Shown here in pieces: positions 1 through 7,842 of a stretch of 64,000 nt of DNA (within the stretch, counting starts at the first letter, position 1; every line of letters starts with the position of its first letter). Source of the DNA: Streptomyces griseochromogenes. Lineage in GTDB: Bacteria; Actinomycetota; Actinomycetes; Streptomycetales; Streptomycetaceae. The translations under genes were made by a program, and so were the position numbers. Where the stretch lies: NCBI RefSeq assembly GCF_001542625.1, contig NZ_CP016279.1:10540001-10604000 (forward strand). The letters run 5' to 3'. A model generated the notes under the pieces. It saw only the letters and a program-made list of their open reading frames with translations. It was not told the origin of the DNA and searched no databases.

Positions 1-181
1 CGCGGGGCGCACCCTGGAGAACGCGGCGGACCAGGACAATCCGCTGCTCGTACGGGAAGCGGTGCTCGCCCTGCTCGAGGAGGACGGCTACCGCAAGGCG
101 GCGATGGGGCTTGCCGATTCGATGAAGTCCCTGCCCACCCCCGCCGAGCTCGTGCCCGACCTCGAGGCCCTGGCCGGATAG
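1..181 (+). CDS. Glycosyltransferase, C-terminal end (partial)
   Basis: Only the last 59 codons are in the window; the gene starts to the left. Reading from base 2, the peptide contains AADQDNPLLVREAVLALL and ends PTPAELVPDLEALAG. This is nearly the same as the end of the next gene (AADQDNPRLVRQAALDLL, PAPADLVPDLEALAA). It is therefore the C-terminal domain of a second GT-B (GT1, EryCIII/UrdGT type) glycosyltransferase. Such enzymes move an NDP-deoxysugar onto a polyketide. It lies 12 bp upstream of the next gene, so the two are one transcript and probably a duplicated pair. The acceptor and the sugar cannot be told. Confidence 0.88.
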   Translation, partial: AGRTLENAADQDNPLLVREAVLALLEEDGYRKAAMGLADSMKSLPTPAELVPDLEALAG

Positions 182-193
182 ACGGAGCCCTCT

Positions 194-1348
194 GTGCGTG
201 TACTGATGATGAGTTCCCCGCTGGCCTCGCACTTCGCCGCCATGGTGCCGCTCGCCTGGGCGCTGCGTGCGGCGGGGCACGAGGTGCTGGGTGCGGGGCG
301 TCCCGACATGGCGGCCGCGCCCCTCTCCGCGGGGCTGTCCGCCGTCACCAGGGGCGAGCCGGTCGGCTTCAACGAACAGCTCGCCCGCTATCTGCCAGAG
401 GGCATGCGCCCCGCCCAGGCCTTCGGGCGCGGCCTTTTCGACCGCATCGAGCAGGGATGCGAGCAGTGGTTCCTCGACGACCTCGTGGTGCTGCCCGAGT
501 ACCTGGACTTCGCCCGGCGCTGGCGTCCGGACCTCGTCGTCTCCGAACAGATCGACTTCGCCGGTACGGTCGTCGCCGGGGCGCTGGGTGTCCCGCACGT
601 CCGGCACCGCTGGGGTGTGGACCCGCTGAGCGGACCGCTGGGCGGGATGGCCGCGGAGATGTTCGGCCCCCTGTGCGAGAAGCTCGGTCTGGGCGGGCTG
701 CCCGAGTCGGCGCTGGTCCTCGACCCCTGCCCACCCGAGCTCCAGCTTCCGGAGGCCGCGGCCGGTGTGCCGATCCGCCCGGTTCCCTTCAACGGCAACG
801 GGCGGCTGCCGTCTTGGGCCCGGCGGGGTGAGCGGCGGCGGGTGTGCGTGAGCCTGGGCAACCAGACCCTGCTCCTCAACGGCGTGCCCTTGTTCCGGCA
901 CGTGATCGATGCCTTCGACGGCCTCGACGACCTGGAGGTCCTGGTCACCGTCGCCCCCGAGTACCGGGAGGCGCTCGGCGAACTGCCGGCGAGCGTACGC
1001 CTGGTGGATCCCGCCCCGCTGTCCCTCTTCCTCGCCGGCTGCGATCTGCTCGTCCACCACGGCGGTGCCGGGACGGCCATGACCGCCACGGCGGTGGGGG
1101 TACCGCAGCTGATACTCCCCCAGATCGCCGACCAGTTCTTCCACGCGGACCGCATCGTGGCGGCCGGGGCGGCGATCGCGCTGGAGGACGCGGCGGATCA
1201 GGACAATCCGCGCCTGGTGCGGCAGGCGGCGCTCGATCTGCTGGGCGACGACCGCCACCGCAAGGCCGCGGGGGTGCTGCGGGACGCGGTGGAGGCCATG
1301 CCCGCGCCCGCGGACCTCGTTCCCGACCTCGAAGCGCTCGCCGCGTGA
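194..1348 (+). CDS. Glycosyltransferase (GT1, deoxysugar transferase)
   Basis: 384 aa, GTG start. The N-terminal Rossmann domain begins RVLMMSSPLASHFAAMVPLA, typical of macrolide and aromatic polyketide glycosyltransferases. The C-terminal nucleotide-sugar domain carries HHGGAGTAMTA and VPQLILPQIADQF, the conserved donor-binding signature of EryCIII/DesVII/UrdGT2-type enzymes. Length is normal for the family. It probably attaches a 2,6-dideoxyhexose made by the sugar genes of this cluster to the aglycone in the cytoplasm. Such enzymes can act on O or C atoms or on a previous sugar; the sequence alone does not say which. It is followed after 28 bp by the ketoreductase, in the same operon. Confidence 0.93.
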   Translation: MRVLMMSSPLASHFAAMVPLAWALRAAGHEVLGAGRPDMAAAPLSAGLSAVTRGEPVGFNEQLARYLPEGMRPAQAFGRGLFDRIEQGCEQWFLDDLVVLPEYLDFARRWRPDLVVSEQIDFAGTVVAGALGVPHVRHRWGVDPLSGPLGGMAAEMFGPLCEKLGLGGLPESALVLDPCPPELQLPEAAAGVPIRPVPFNGNGRLPSWARRGERRRVCVSLGNQTLLLNGVPLFRHVIDAFDGLDDLEVLVTVAPEYREALGELPASVRLVDPAPLSLFLAGCDLLVHHGGAGTAMTATAVGVPQLILPQIADQFFHADRIVAAGAAIALEDAADQDNPRLVRQAALDLLGDDRHRKAAGVLRDAVEAMPAPADLVPDLEALAA

Positions 1349-1376
1349 CGAGCGCCCAGTACGAAGGTGAAACGAC

Positions 1377-2153
1377 ATGGAGATCATCGGACGTGGCTTC
1401 CTCGCCAGGCATCTGCGGCCGATAGCCGACGCCCACCCCGGGGTTGTTCTGCTGGCGGCCGGGGTGTCGGCGGCAGGGGACAGCCCGCAGGCCGAGTTCG
1501 GCCGGGAGGCCGATCTCCTCTACGAGACCATCGGCCACTGCGAGGAGCGCGGCAAGCGACTGGTGCTGTTCTCCACCGCTGCCACCGGCATGTATTCGCT
1601 GCGGGGCGAGGCGGGACGGGAATCCGGACCGGTCCGGCCGGCGACGGCGTACGGCCGGCACAAGCTCGCCCTGGAAGCGGTCCTCGCCTCCTCACGCCTC
1701 GACTATCTGATCCTGCGCCTCGCCCACGTGGTCGGTCCGCACCAGCCGGCTCACCAGCTCCTGCCGTCGCTCACCCGGCAGGTCGCCTCGGGCGCGGTCA
1801 GGATCTACCGCGGCGCGCGACGGGATCTGATCGACGTCAGCGACGTGGTGCACATCGTCGACGGGCTGCTGAGCACGGGCGTCGCCCGTGAGGTGGTGAA
1901 CGTCGCCTCCGGCCGCGCGGCGCCGGTCGAGGAGATCGTCGGCCACATCGAGACCTGCCTCGGCGTCCGTGCCGAGCGCGAGTTCCTGGACGCCGCCGGC
2001 GCCGCCCAGCCGGTCTCGATCGGCAAACTCCGCCGGCTCCTGCCGTCCGTCCAGGACATCGGCTTCGGCCCCGACTATCACCGCGCTGTGCTCGACAAGT
2101 ACGTACGGAATTACACGGAGCAAACCGCCCCGTCCTACGAAAGGTCCCACTGA
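1377..2153 (+). CDS. NDP-hexose 4-ketoreductase (extended-SDR family)
   Basis: 258 aa, ATG preceded by AAGGTGA. It looks like a short NAD-dependent epimerase/dehydratase: a compact nucleotide motif at the N-terminus (IIGRGFLARHL), FSTAATGMY (catalytic Ser/Thr region), and a YxxxK pair in AYGRHKLALE. Short proteins of this kind in angucycline and aureolic acid clusters (UrdR/LanR group) reduce the 4-keto group of a TDP-4-keto-2,6-dideoxyhexose, fixing the C-4 configuration. That role fits the 2,3-dehydratase and 3-ketoreductase found further right. It lies between the glycosyltransferases and an ABM protein, only 2 bp from the latter. The stereochemical outcome (axial or equatorial OH) is not readable. 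Confidence 0.82.
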   Translation: MEIIGRGFLARHLRPIADAHPGVVLLAAGVSAAGDSPQAEFGREADLLYETIGHCEERGKRLVLFSTAATGMYSLRGEAGRESGPVRPATAYGRHKLALEAVLASSRLDYLILRLAHVVGPHQPAHQLLPSLTRQVASGAVRIYRGARRDLIDVSDVVHIVDGLLSTGVAREVVNVASGRAAPVEEIVGHIETCLGVRAEREFLDAAGAAQPVSIGKLRRLLPSVQDIGFGPDYHRAVLDKYVRNYTEQTAPSYERSH

Positions 2154-2155
2154 TC

Positions 2156-2725
2156 ATGTCCCACCCCACCGGCGGCCAGGCCGTCTCGATCGCCCGCTTC
2201 ACGCTCAAGACCGAGTTCGCAGCCAAGGGCGCCGAGTTCGAAGCGCTCTTCCCCGCGTACGTTGCCGCCGCCAAGGCGGCGGAGGGCACGCTCCGCGCCG
2301 GCCTCGCCTCGTCCACCGCCTCGTCCGGGCGGTACCTCCAGCTGACCTGGTGGCGGGACTCCGAGGCCCGGCAGGCCATGATGAGCGACCCCGCCTTCTT
2401 CCGGAACGTGGGCATCAAGTACTTCACCCTGGCCCGGCACGACAAGGTCAATGGCGACTCGATCGCGGGCGGCCTCCCCGACGTGCCGTACGCGGTCGTG
2501 GCGCTGACCGAGCTGCCCGCCACCGAGGAGAACCCCGTCCAGGCCCTGCACGGCCTGGACGGCTTCCTGGCGGACCAGCTCGTACAGCCTGACGAGGAGG
2601 ACGTCCGCTACCTGCTGACCTGGTGGCGGGACGAGGACGCCTTCCGCGCGGCGCTCGCCACGGCGCCGGCCGCCCTCGACGGCGCCGAGTCGTTCGCCTT
2701 CCTTGCGGACGAGGTCAGCGGCTGA
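2156..2725 (+). CDS. Duplicated-domain ABM (antibiotic biosynthesis monooxygenase-like) protein
   Basis: 189 aa, starting 2 bp after the ketoreductase stop. Two ferredoxin-like half-domains follow each other, each ending in a conserved aromatic strand: LTWWRDSEARQAMM near residue 65 and LTWWRDEDAFRAAL near residue 155. Single-domain relatives (ActVA-Orf6, TcmH, ElmH) are cofactor-independent oxygenases that turn anthrones or naphthacenones into quinones. Fused two-domain forms also occur in type II polyketide clusters, sometimes with unclear or cyclase-like roles. A sister protein of the same architecture is encoded convergently just downstream. An oxygenase role is inferred from family only. 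Confidence 0.75.
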   Translation: MSHPTGGQAVSIARFTLKTEFAAKGAEFEALFPAYVAAAKAAEGTLRAGLASSTASSGRYLQLTWWRDSEARQAMMSDPAFFRNVGIKYFTLARHDKVNGDSIAGGLPDVPYAVVALTELPATEENPVQALHGLDGFLADQLVQPDEEDVRYLLTWWRDEDAFRAALATAPAALDGAESFAFLADEVSG

Positions 2726-2745
2726 CGGCCCGCACCCGGCGCGCA

Positions 2746-2786
2746 CATGGAAGAGGGCCAGGCGGTGCGCCTGGCCCTCTTCCATG
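2746..2786. terminator. Bidirectional terminator between convergent ABM genes
   Basis: A perfect 18-bp inverted repeat (arms 2746-2763 and 2769-2786, loop of 5). It sits exactly between the stops of the two convergent ABM genes. No long T-run follows; this is usual for Streptomyces terminators. Confidence 0.85.
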
Positions 2787-2803
2787 GACACCGTGAGTGG
2801 CGG

Positions 2804-3439
2804 TTACTTCCCCGCGGCGCCGTTCCGTGCCACGTGCGCGGTGCGCTCGGAGCGCACCTCCGCGACCTTGCCGACGGCGGCGAACTCCGCACTCTCCCGG
2901 GCCTTGAGGCGGTCCTCCTCCGACCGCCACCAGGTGATGGCCGTGTACGCGCCCGTCCGGGTCAGGGCACGGGCCAGGTCGAGGCGGGCGAGGCCGGTCG
3001 CGGCGTGCGCGGCCTCGGCGTACTCCTTGTACGTACGCTCGAACTCCTCCGCGCCCGCCTCGGTGGTCAGGTGCTCGATGACGATCACCGCGTCGGTGAG
3101 GTCTCCCGCCTCGATCCGGAGCACGTTCATGGACGGGTCGGCGGCGACGTCGACGAGCTGGTGGAACTCCTTGGCGTGCGACTGGAACACCTCGCTGCGC
3201 AGCACCTGCTGGAACGCCTCGGGCTCCAGCCACCAGCCGAGGTTGACATAGACGTCGGGGCGCTCGGTGACGCGTACGGCCTGGTGCGCGTGGAAGCCCT
3301 CCTGCGCGCGCATCCACTCCACGTGCTCCAGGAACCGGCGCTCGAACTCCTGTGCGCCTGCGGGGTCCTTGAGGGTGAAGGTGTTGATCACGGTGAAGAG
3401 CTTGCTGGGAGTCTGCTCCTCAGCGGGCTTGTCGGCCAT
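2804..3439 (-). CDS. Duplicated-domain ABM protein (second copy)
   Basis: 211 aa. ATG at 3439 chosen because CGAAAGG lies just upstream and the protein then starts MADKPAEEQTPSKLFTVINT. Two ABM-like half-domains are visible, with LGWWLEPEAFQQVL in the first and ITWWRSEEDRLKAR in the second. It resembles the ABM protein at 2156-2725 in layout, but the two are clearly diverged. Probable role: oxidation or assisted ring closure of the aromatic polyketide. It has its own promoter with three 7-bp repeats (3493-3521), separate from the aromatase gene behind it. Confidence 0.75.
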   Translation of the reverse strand: MADKPAEEQTPSKLFTVINTFTLKDPAGAQEFERRFLEHVEWMRAQEGFHAHQAVRVTERPDVYVNLGWWLEPEAFQQVLRSEVFQSHAKEFHQLVDVAADPSMNVLRIEAGDLTDAVIVIEHLTTEAGAEEFERTYKEYAEAAHAATGLARLDLARALTRTGAYTAITWWRSEEDRLKARESAEFAAVGKVAEVRSERTAHVARNGAAGK

Positions 3440-3492
3440 GGCTGTCGCCTTTCGCGGACTGAAGGGTGTGATGGGCGAGCATCGCCCGTGAG

Positions 3493-3521
3493 GTTCAAAG
3501 CGTGTTGGAGGGCCGTTGGAC
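3493..3521 (-). promoter_or_regulatory. SARP-type direct repeats upstream of ABM gene
   Basis: Three heptamers with 11-bp period: 3493-3499, 3504-3510, 3515-3521. Read in gene direction they are GTCCAAC, CTCCAAC and TTTGAAC. The near edge is 54 bp from the start codon. This is the layout of Streptomyces antibiotic regulatory protein boxes overlapping the -35 region. Confidence 0.6.
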
Positions 3522-3550
3522 GGAGAGCGCTCCGCCGGCACCCGTCGGGT

Positions 3551-4489
3551 TCAGCCGCGGCGCTCCTCCGCGTATGCCTTGGCGTGGCCCAGAGTGGCAC
3601 GGGAGTTGGCGCTCAGCGCTCCGCGCACGAACTCCCGCGCCTCGGCGACACCGGCCGCCTCACCGAGGATCTTCGTGATGTTCGCCGTGTTGAGGGTGAC
3701 GGTGTGCTGGGACGTGGCCAGGACGCCGTCGCCGTCCTCGGCCAGCTCCCAGTAGCCGGTGTGGAGGATCATCAGGGCGGGCAGGGTGATCTGTTTGTAG
3801 GCGATGCGGCGGTGGGGGAAGCAGACCCGGACCGACTTCGTGGTGTGCTGCGAGCCGTCCTTGGCGACGGTGTCCATCTCCAGGGTCTGCAGGCCCGGCG
3901 TGTCCTCGGTGAGGACGACACGGCCGACGTGCGGCAGGCGGTCGGTCCACAGCTGCGCCTCGTTGAGGAAGTCGTAGACGTCCTTCGCCGAGCCGCCGAT
4001 GCGCACGGTGTCCTCGAAGGAGAACGTGAGCTCGGCCGATTCCGTGACGCGCTCGATGTTCTCCTTCAGGGAAGCGAGCTCGGAACGGCTGTTGCGGTCC
4101 ACGGCCTCGTCGATCCAGCGCAGGTTCTCCGGGTCGTCGCCGACGGCCCGGTAGTCGTGCAGCAGCCGGACCCTGGACTCCTCCCCGGACAGCGGCTCGA
4201 TGATCCAGGTCCCGCCCATCGCGGCGACCGGCGGGGCCGGGACCTCCTGCCGGAAGGCGATCCGCAGCGCCGCGGGGTCCAGTGTGCGGCGGGAGGTCCA
4301 GTTCTTGGCCGTGCCGTTGGCGGTGGCCCAGATCCGGATGCGCTCCTCGGTCTCGCCGCGCTCGACGTGGTCGACGTACACGCTCGGCGGGAAGATCCGG
4401 GGCCAGTTCTCCACCTCGGCTATCAGGCGGTAGACCTCGGCGGCGGCTGCGCGCACGGTGATCTCGTGCTCGACCTCACGAACGGTCAT
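3551..4489 (-). CDS. Di-domain polyketide aromatase/cyclase
   Basis: 312 aa, ATG start, the usual length of ActVII-type enzymes. Two tandem START/Bet v1-like domains: residues about 1-150 (MTVREVEHEITVRAAAAEVY, NWPRIFPPSVYVDHVE) and about 155-300 (EDTVRIGGSAKDVYDFL, LPHVGRVVLTEDTPG). Di-domain aromatases act on C-9-reduced polyketide chains held on the acyl carrier protein, closing and aromatising the first ring. This agrees with the ActIII-like ketoreductase encoded 21 bp upstream in the same operon. Assignment to the reduced-chain aromatase class is by architecture; the exact chain length is unknown. Confidence 0.92.
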   Translation of the reverse strand: MTVREVEHEITVRAAAAEVYRLIAEVENWPRIFPPSVYVDHVERGETEERIRIWATANGTAKNWTSRRTLDPAALRIAFRQEVPAPPVAAMGGTWIIEPLSGEESRVRLLHDYRAVGDDPENLRWIDEAVDRNSRSELASLKENIERVTESAELTFSFEDTVRIGGSAKDVYDFLNEAQLWTDRLPHVGRVVLTEDTPGLQTLEMDTVAKDGSQHTTKSVRVCFPHRRIAYKQITLPALMILHTGYWELAEDGDGVLATSQHTVTLNTANITKILGEAAGVAEAREFVRGALSANSRATLGHAKAYAEERRG

Positions 4490-4510
4490 GATGAAGTGAT
4501 TCCCTTCGGC

Positions 4511-5296
4511 TCAGAAGTTGCCAAGTCCGCCGCAGACGTTCAGCGCCTGGGAGGTGATGGAGGCGGCGGTGTCGGAGGCGAGGTAGCCGACCAGGCCGGC
4601 GACCTCCTCGGGGGTGGAGTAGCGGCCGAGCGGGATCTTCGCCTGGAACTTCTCGAGGATCGCCGCCTCGTCCGTGTCGTACGCGGCCGCGTACCCGGCG
4701 CGCACCCGCTGGGCCATGGGTGTCTCGACATAGCCGGGGCAGACGGCGTTGACGGTGATCCCGGTGGGGGCCAGCTCATTGCCGAGCGCCTTGGTGAAGC
4801 CCACGACGCCGTGCTTCGACGCGGAGTACGGGGCCCCAAGGACCACGCCCTGCTTGCCCGCCGTGGACGCGATGTTGATGATCCGGCCCCAGCCGCGCTC
4901 CCGTATCCCGCCCTGCTTCAGCACGGCGCGGGTGACCTGGAAGACGCTGGTGAGGTTGGTGGCGATGACGTCGTCCCACAGCTCGTCCTCGATGTCGGCC
5001 GTGACGCCGCCGCCGCTGCGGCCGGCGTTGTTGACCAGCACATCGACGCGGCCGTGGCGCTCGACGACCGTGCCCACCAAGGCCCGCACACTCTCCGGAT
5101 CGCGCACGTCCGCGGTGCGGCCGTCGGCGTCGAAGCCCTCCGCCCGCAGCTCCTTCACCGTGAGCTCCACGGCCTCGGCGCCACGTGCGCAGATGAAGAC
5201 CTTCAGACCGGCCCGGCCCAGCTCACGCGCCGCCGCAAGGCCGATGCCGCTGGTCGCCCCGGTGATCAGGGCGACCCTCTGCTCAGTGCCTGTCAT
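4511..5296 (-). CDS. Polyketide C-9 ketoreductase (ActIII type)
   Basis: 261 aa, the same length as ActIII. ATG at 5296 has GAGGAG upstream. TGATSGIG (residues 12-18 region) binds NADPH; catalytic Ser144, Tyr157 and Lys161 are present (NIAS, PYSASK). The C-terminus SQALNVCGGLGNF is the family hallmark. It reduces the C-9 carbonyl of the nascent polyketide on the ACP. The ActIII 'PGG' motif at 94-96 reads SGG here. It is first gene of the ketoreductase-aromatase operon and diverges from the NTF2-like gene; three 7-bp repeats lie 50 bp upstream. Confidence 0.95.
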   Translation of the reverse strand: MTGTEQRVALITGATSGIGLAAARELGRAGLKVFICARGAEAVELTVKELRAEGFDADGRTADVRDPESVRALVGTVVERHGRVDVLVNNAGRSGGGVTADIEDELWDDVIATNLTSVFQVTRAVLKQGGIRERGWGRIINIASTAGKQGVVLGAPYSASKHGVVGFTKALGNELAPTGITVNAVCPGYVETPMAQRVRAGYAAAYDTDEAAILEKFQAKIPLGRYSTPEEVAGLVGYLASDTAASITSQALNVCGGLGNF

Positions 5297-5345
5297 GCTC
5301 GTACTCCTCTCGAAGAAATGATCGAGACCGAGCATGTCGCGACGC

Positions 5346-5374
5346 CTTTGAAACGGGTTCGAGGAGCGATGGAC
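5346..5374 (-). promoter_or_regulatory. SARP-type direct repeats for ketoreductase-aromatase operon
   Basis: Heptamers at 5346-5352, 5357-5363 and 5368-5374, period 11 bp. In gene direction: GTCCATC, CTCGAAC, TTCAAAG. The near edge is 50 bp from the ketoreductase start. Confidence 0.6.
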
Positions 5375-5393
5375 GCCCGCCGGTCGACCGGTT

Positions 5394-5411
5394 CTCGAAA
5401 GCGCTACGAAG
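5394..5411 (+). promoter_or_regulatory. SARP-type direct repeats for NTF2-like gene
   Basis: CTCGAAA (5394-5400) and TACGAAG (5405-5411), period 11 bp, ending 58 bp before the start at 5469. It shares the 172-bp divergent intergenic region with the ketoreductase box on the other strand. Confidence 0.5.
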
Positions 5412-5468
5412 CCGAGCGCCCATCATCGGTACAGGACAAGCGAGTTCACCGTGTGCAGAGAGGACCCC

Positions 5469-5912
5469 ATGACCGCGACGGACGAGGCGACCCCAGTCAG
5501 CGCCGCCACGCTCTACCACCAAGTCCAGCAGTTCTACGCGCAGCAGATGCAGCTCCTGGACGACGGCCGGGTCGAGGAGTGGGCCGGGACCTTCACCGAG
5601 GACGGCGTGTTCGCCGCCAACGCCCACCCCGAACCGGTCGTGGGCCGCGCCGCCATCACCGCGGCGGCGGCACGGGCCACCGAGGAGTACGCCGCCAAGG
5701 GGGTACAGCGCAGGCACTGGCTCGGCATGGTCTCCGTCGAGCCGGTCGACGAGCGGTCGGCCAACGCCCGCTGCTACGCCCTGGTGATCGAGACTCCGCG
5801 TGGCGGTCAGGCCGCGATCCGGGTCAGCACGCTGTGCGTGGACCGGCTGGTCCGCGACGGCGACGGCTGGCTCGTACAGGACCGCCGGGTCTCCCGGGAC
5901 GACCTGGCCTGA
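5469..5912 (+). CDS. NTF2/SnoaL-like protein of the polyketide cluster
   Basis: 147 aa. ATG at 5469 follows AGAGAGGAC; an in-frame GTG six codons upstream is less likely. The fold is NTF2-like: an N-terminal helix (LYHQVQQFYAQQMQLLDDG), WAGTFTEDGVFAANAHPEPVVGRAAI, and a closing strand with WLVQDRRVSRDDLA. Small proteins of this type (SnoaL-like; also the ActVI-A group) occur in aromatic polyketide clusters as cyclases, hydratases or accessory proteins. No catalytic residue set is clear enough to choose. It diverges from the ketoreductase and converges on the flavoprotein gene. Confidence 0.72.
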   Translation: MTATDEATPVSAATLYHQVQQFYAQQMQLLDDGRVEEWAGTFTEDGVFAANAHPEPVVGRAAITAAAARATEEYAAKGVQRRHWLGMVSVEPVDERSANARCYALVIETPRGGQAAIRVSTLCVDRLVRDGDGWLVQDRRVSRDDLA

Positions 5913-5926
5913 GCCACCCCGAGCCG

Positions 5927-5964
5927 GCTGCCCCCGTCCAGGTCCCCCGCCGGACGGGGGCAGC
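5927..5964. terminator. Terminator after NTF2-like gene
   Basis: 13-bp perfect stem (5927-5939 with 5952-5964), just after the NTF2-like stop, between convergent genes. Confidence 0.75.
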
Positions 5965-5990
5965 CATACGTCCGCCCGCAGCGCCCTGCC

Positions 5991-6026
5991 CGGCACGGGG
6001 CGCTGCGGCAGCAGCACCCCGTGCCG
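5991..6026. terminator. Second terminator hairpin, flavoprotein side
   Basis: 10-bp perfect stem (5991-6000 with 6017-6026) directly before the stop of the minus-strand flavoprotein gene. Confidence 0.6.
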
Positions 6027-6030
6027 GGGG

Positions 6031-7656
6031 TCAGGCGGGCCCGTGTCCCTCCGGCCGGGGCGTCGTCACCCGCCAGCCGAAGGACGTCGCCGCGCGGAGG
6101 GCGTCCGGCGTGACACGATCACCGCGCGCGGCCACATAGCCGTCGGGCCGGACCAGGAGCCACCCCTCGCGCCCCACCCCCAGCGCGTTGCGCAGGCCAC
6201 CGTCCGGGTCGGGCAGGTCGGCCGTGGCGACGCGCACCGAGAGCCAGTCTGCCCCGCGTACGGTCTCGGCGGCGTCGGGGGCACCGGCCGCACCGGACGG
6301 GGAGGGGAAGACCAGCAGGGTCCAGCGGGGATCGCGGAGCGCCTCGACGAGGGCGGCGCAGCCGGGGGAGCGTCGCGCGTCCTCCTCGGTCATGCGGGTG
6401 ACCCGCTCACCCGGCCGCGGCAGGTGACCGCCCGGATCTGTCGTGGTGAGCGGGCTCTGCGGATAGGACAGCTTCAGCCCCGACATCGCGGCCATGATCT
6501 TCCGCTCGATGCGGCCCTTGAGGGGCGGGGCGTTCCTGACGACCGCGAAGGCGACCGGCAGCATCACCTCCTGGAGGGCTCCCTTGAGGGCGACAAGGGC
6601 GGTGGCCTTCTTGGTGGCGCCGAGCAGGGTCCGGCCGACGGGAACGCGTTCCACGGCGTAGCTGTCGAGCAGTTCCTGGTCCGCCTGGCCCCGCACTACC
6701 ATCGCGAGCTTCCACGCGAGGTTGAAGGCGTCCTGGACGCCGGTGTTCATGCCCTGGCCCGAAGCGGGACTGTGTACGTGGGCGGCGTCGCCTGCGACGA
6801 AGCACCGGCCCACCCGCATCCTCTCGATCATCCGCTGCTGGATCGTGAACACCGAGACCCAGCTCGGCTCGTGCACCACCGCCCGGACGCCGAAGCCCTT
6901 GGCGAGCTTGCGCGAGAACCGCGCGGCGACCTCGGCGGGGTCACCGTCGTAGTCCACGTCCACTGTGTCGAGCAGCCGCCACTTGCCGGTCTCCGGGAAG
7001 GGAACCGCCATGATCGTGCCGCCTTCGACGTGCAGCCAGTGGATGCTGTCGTCGGGGACGTCCATGTCGATGACGGCGTCGGCGATCAGCCAGGTCTCGG
7101 TGGAGTCCCCGACCAGGCGCAGCCCCAGGCTTTTGCGGACGTGGCTGCGGCCACCGTCGCAGCCCACCAGCCAGGGGACCTCGACGGTCTCCTCGTCGCC
7201 CCCGGCGTGGTGCAGGGTCGCGGTGACACTTCGGTCGTCCTGGGTGAACGTCCCGAGGCGCACGCCCCATTCGACCTTCACACCGCGTGCGGCCAGGGCG
7301 TCGCGGAGGACCTCCTCCGTGCCCGCCTGCTCCAGCAGCGTCGTCTGCGGATAACGCGTGGGCAGCGCGCTGTAGTCGGCGCCCATCCGGGCCAGCCGGG
7401 TGCCGCCCTTGTGCATGCTGAACGCCTGCATGCGCCGGCCACGGGCCAGCAGCGCGGGGGCCAGGCCCATCTGGTCGTAGACCTCCATCGAGCGGGCGTG
7501 TGTGGCGACGGCGCGGCTGGTCGTGGCCGGCCCGTCGGCGGCGTCGACAAGGCGCACCCGGACGCCCCGGCGGTGGAGCTCGTACGCCGTCGTCAGCCCG
7601 ACCGGTCCGGCGCCCGCGATCAGTACCTGCGTCGGGCCGTCCGCTTCGTCACTCAT
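6031..7656 (-). CDS. FAD-dependent aromatic polyketide hydroxylase (group A, long form)
   Basis: 541 aa from the ATG at 7656; the ORF is open further upstream but that stretch is not conserved-looking. FAD/Rossmann motif VLIAGAGPVGLTTAYEL near residue 11, the DG motif (VGCDGGRSHVRK), and GDAAHVHSPASGQGMNTGVQD, which contacts FAD ribose/phosphate. A C-terminal thioredoxin-like region (LVFPSPSG, GWLLVRPDGYVAARGD) makes it the long class, with PgaE, RdmE, MtmOIV and OxyS. It uses NAD(P)H and O2 for hydroxylation or Baeyer-Villiger oxidation of the tetracyclic or angular intermediate. Which carbon is attacked cannot be inferred. Confidence 0.92.
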   Translation of the reverse strand: MSDEADGPTQVLIAGAGPVGLTTAYELHRRGVRVRLVDAADGPATTSRAVATHARSMEVYDQMGLAPALLARGRRMQAFSMHKGGTRLARMGADYSALPTRYPQTTLLEQAGTEEVLRDALAARGVKVEWGVRLGTFTQDDRSVTATLHHAGGDEETVEVPWLVGCDGGRSHVRKSLGLRLVGDSTETWLIADAVIDMDVPDDSIHWLHVEGGTIMAVPFPETGKWRLLDTVDVDYDGDPAEVAARFSRKLAKGFGVRAVVHEPSWVSVFTIQQRMIERMRVGRCFVAGDAAHVHSPASGQGMNTGVQDAFNLAWKLAMVVRGQADQELLDSYAVERVPVGRTLLGATKKATALVALKGALQEVMLPVAFAVVRNAPPLKGRIERKIMAAMSGLKLSYPQSPLTTTDPGGHLPRPGERVTRMTEEDARRSPGCAALVEALRDPRWTLLVFPSPSGAAGAPDAAETVRGADWLSVRVATADLPDPDGGLRNALGVGREGWLLVRPDGYVAARGDRVTPDALRAATSFGWRVTTPRPEGHGPA

Positions 7657-7702
7657 GCGTTCCCCAGGTCTCTCGCCCTTGTTCCAGTTGCCCCCCTCAG
7701 GA

Positions 7703-7731
7703 TTCGCAGGGTGATTGGAGGGTGGATCCAG
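7703..7731 (-). promoter_or_regulatory. SARP-type direct repeats for flavoprotein gene
   Basis: Three heptamers at 11-bp period (7703-7709, 7714-7720, 7725-7731). In gene direction CTGGATC, CTCCAAT, CTGCGAA; only the middle one is close to consensus. The near edge is 47 bp from the start at 7656. Confidence 0.42.
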
Positions 7732-7756
7732 GGGAGGTCGACGCGACGGCCCGCCG

Positions 7757-7774
7757 CTCAAACGGCCTTCGAAC
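7757..7774 (+). promoter_or_regulatory. SARP-type direct repeats for acyl-CoA ligase gene
   Basis: CTCAAAC (7757-7763) and TTCGAAC (7768-7774), period 11 bp, ending 69 bp before the ligase start. Opposite strand to the neighbouring flavoprotein box in the same divergent region. Confidence 0.58.
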
Positions 7775-7842
7775 GGCGCTCGCCGCCCGGCGGTTAAGAA
7801 GGGTCGGCCAACCGTTCGCTTCTGTGAGAAGGAGTCCGATTC

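Noticed and set aside
2747..6139. An 1130-codon plus-strand frame over the ABM, aromatase and ketoreductase genes
   Set aside because: Antisense shadow of three well-supported genes, with low-complexity Arg/Gly/Val composition.
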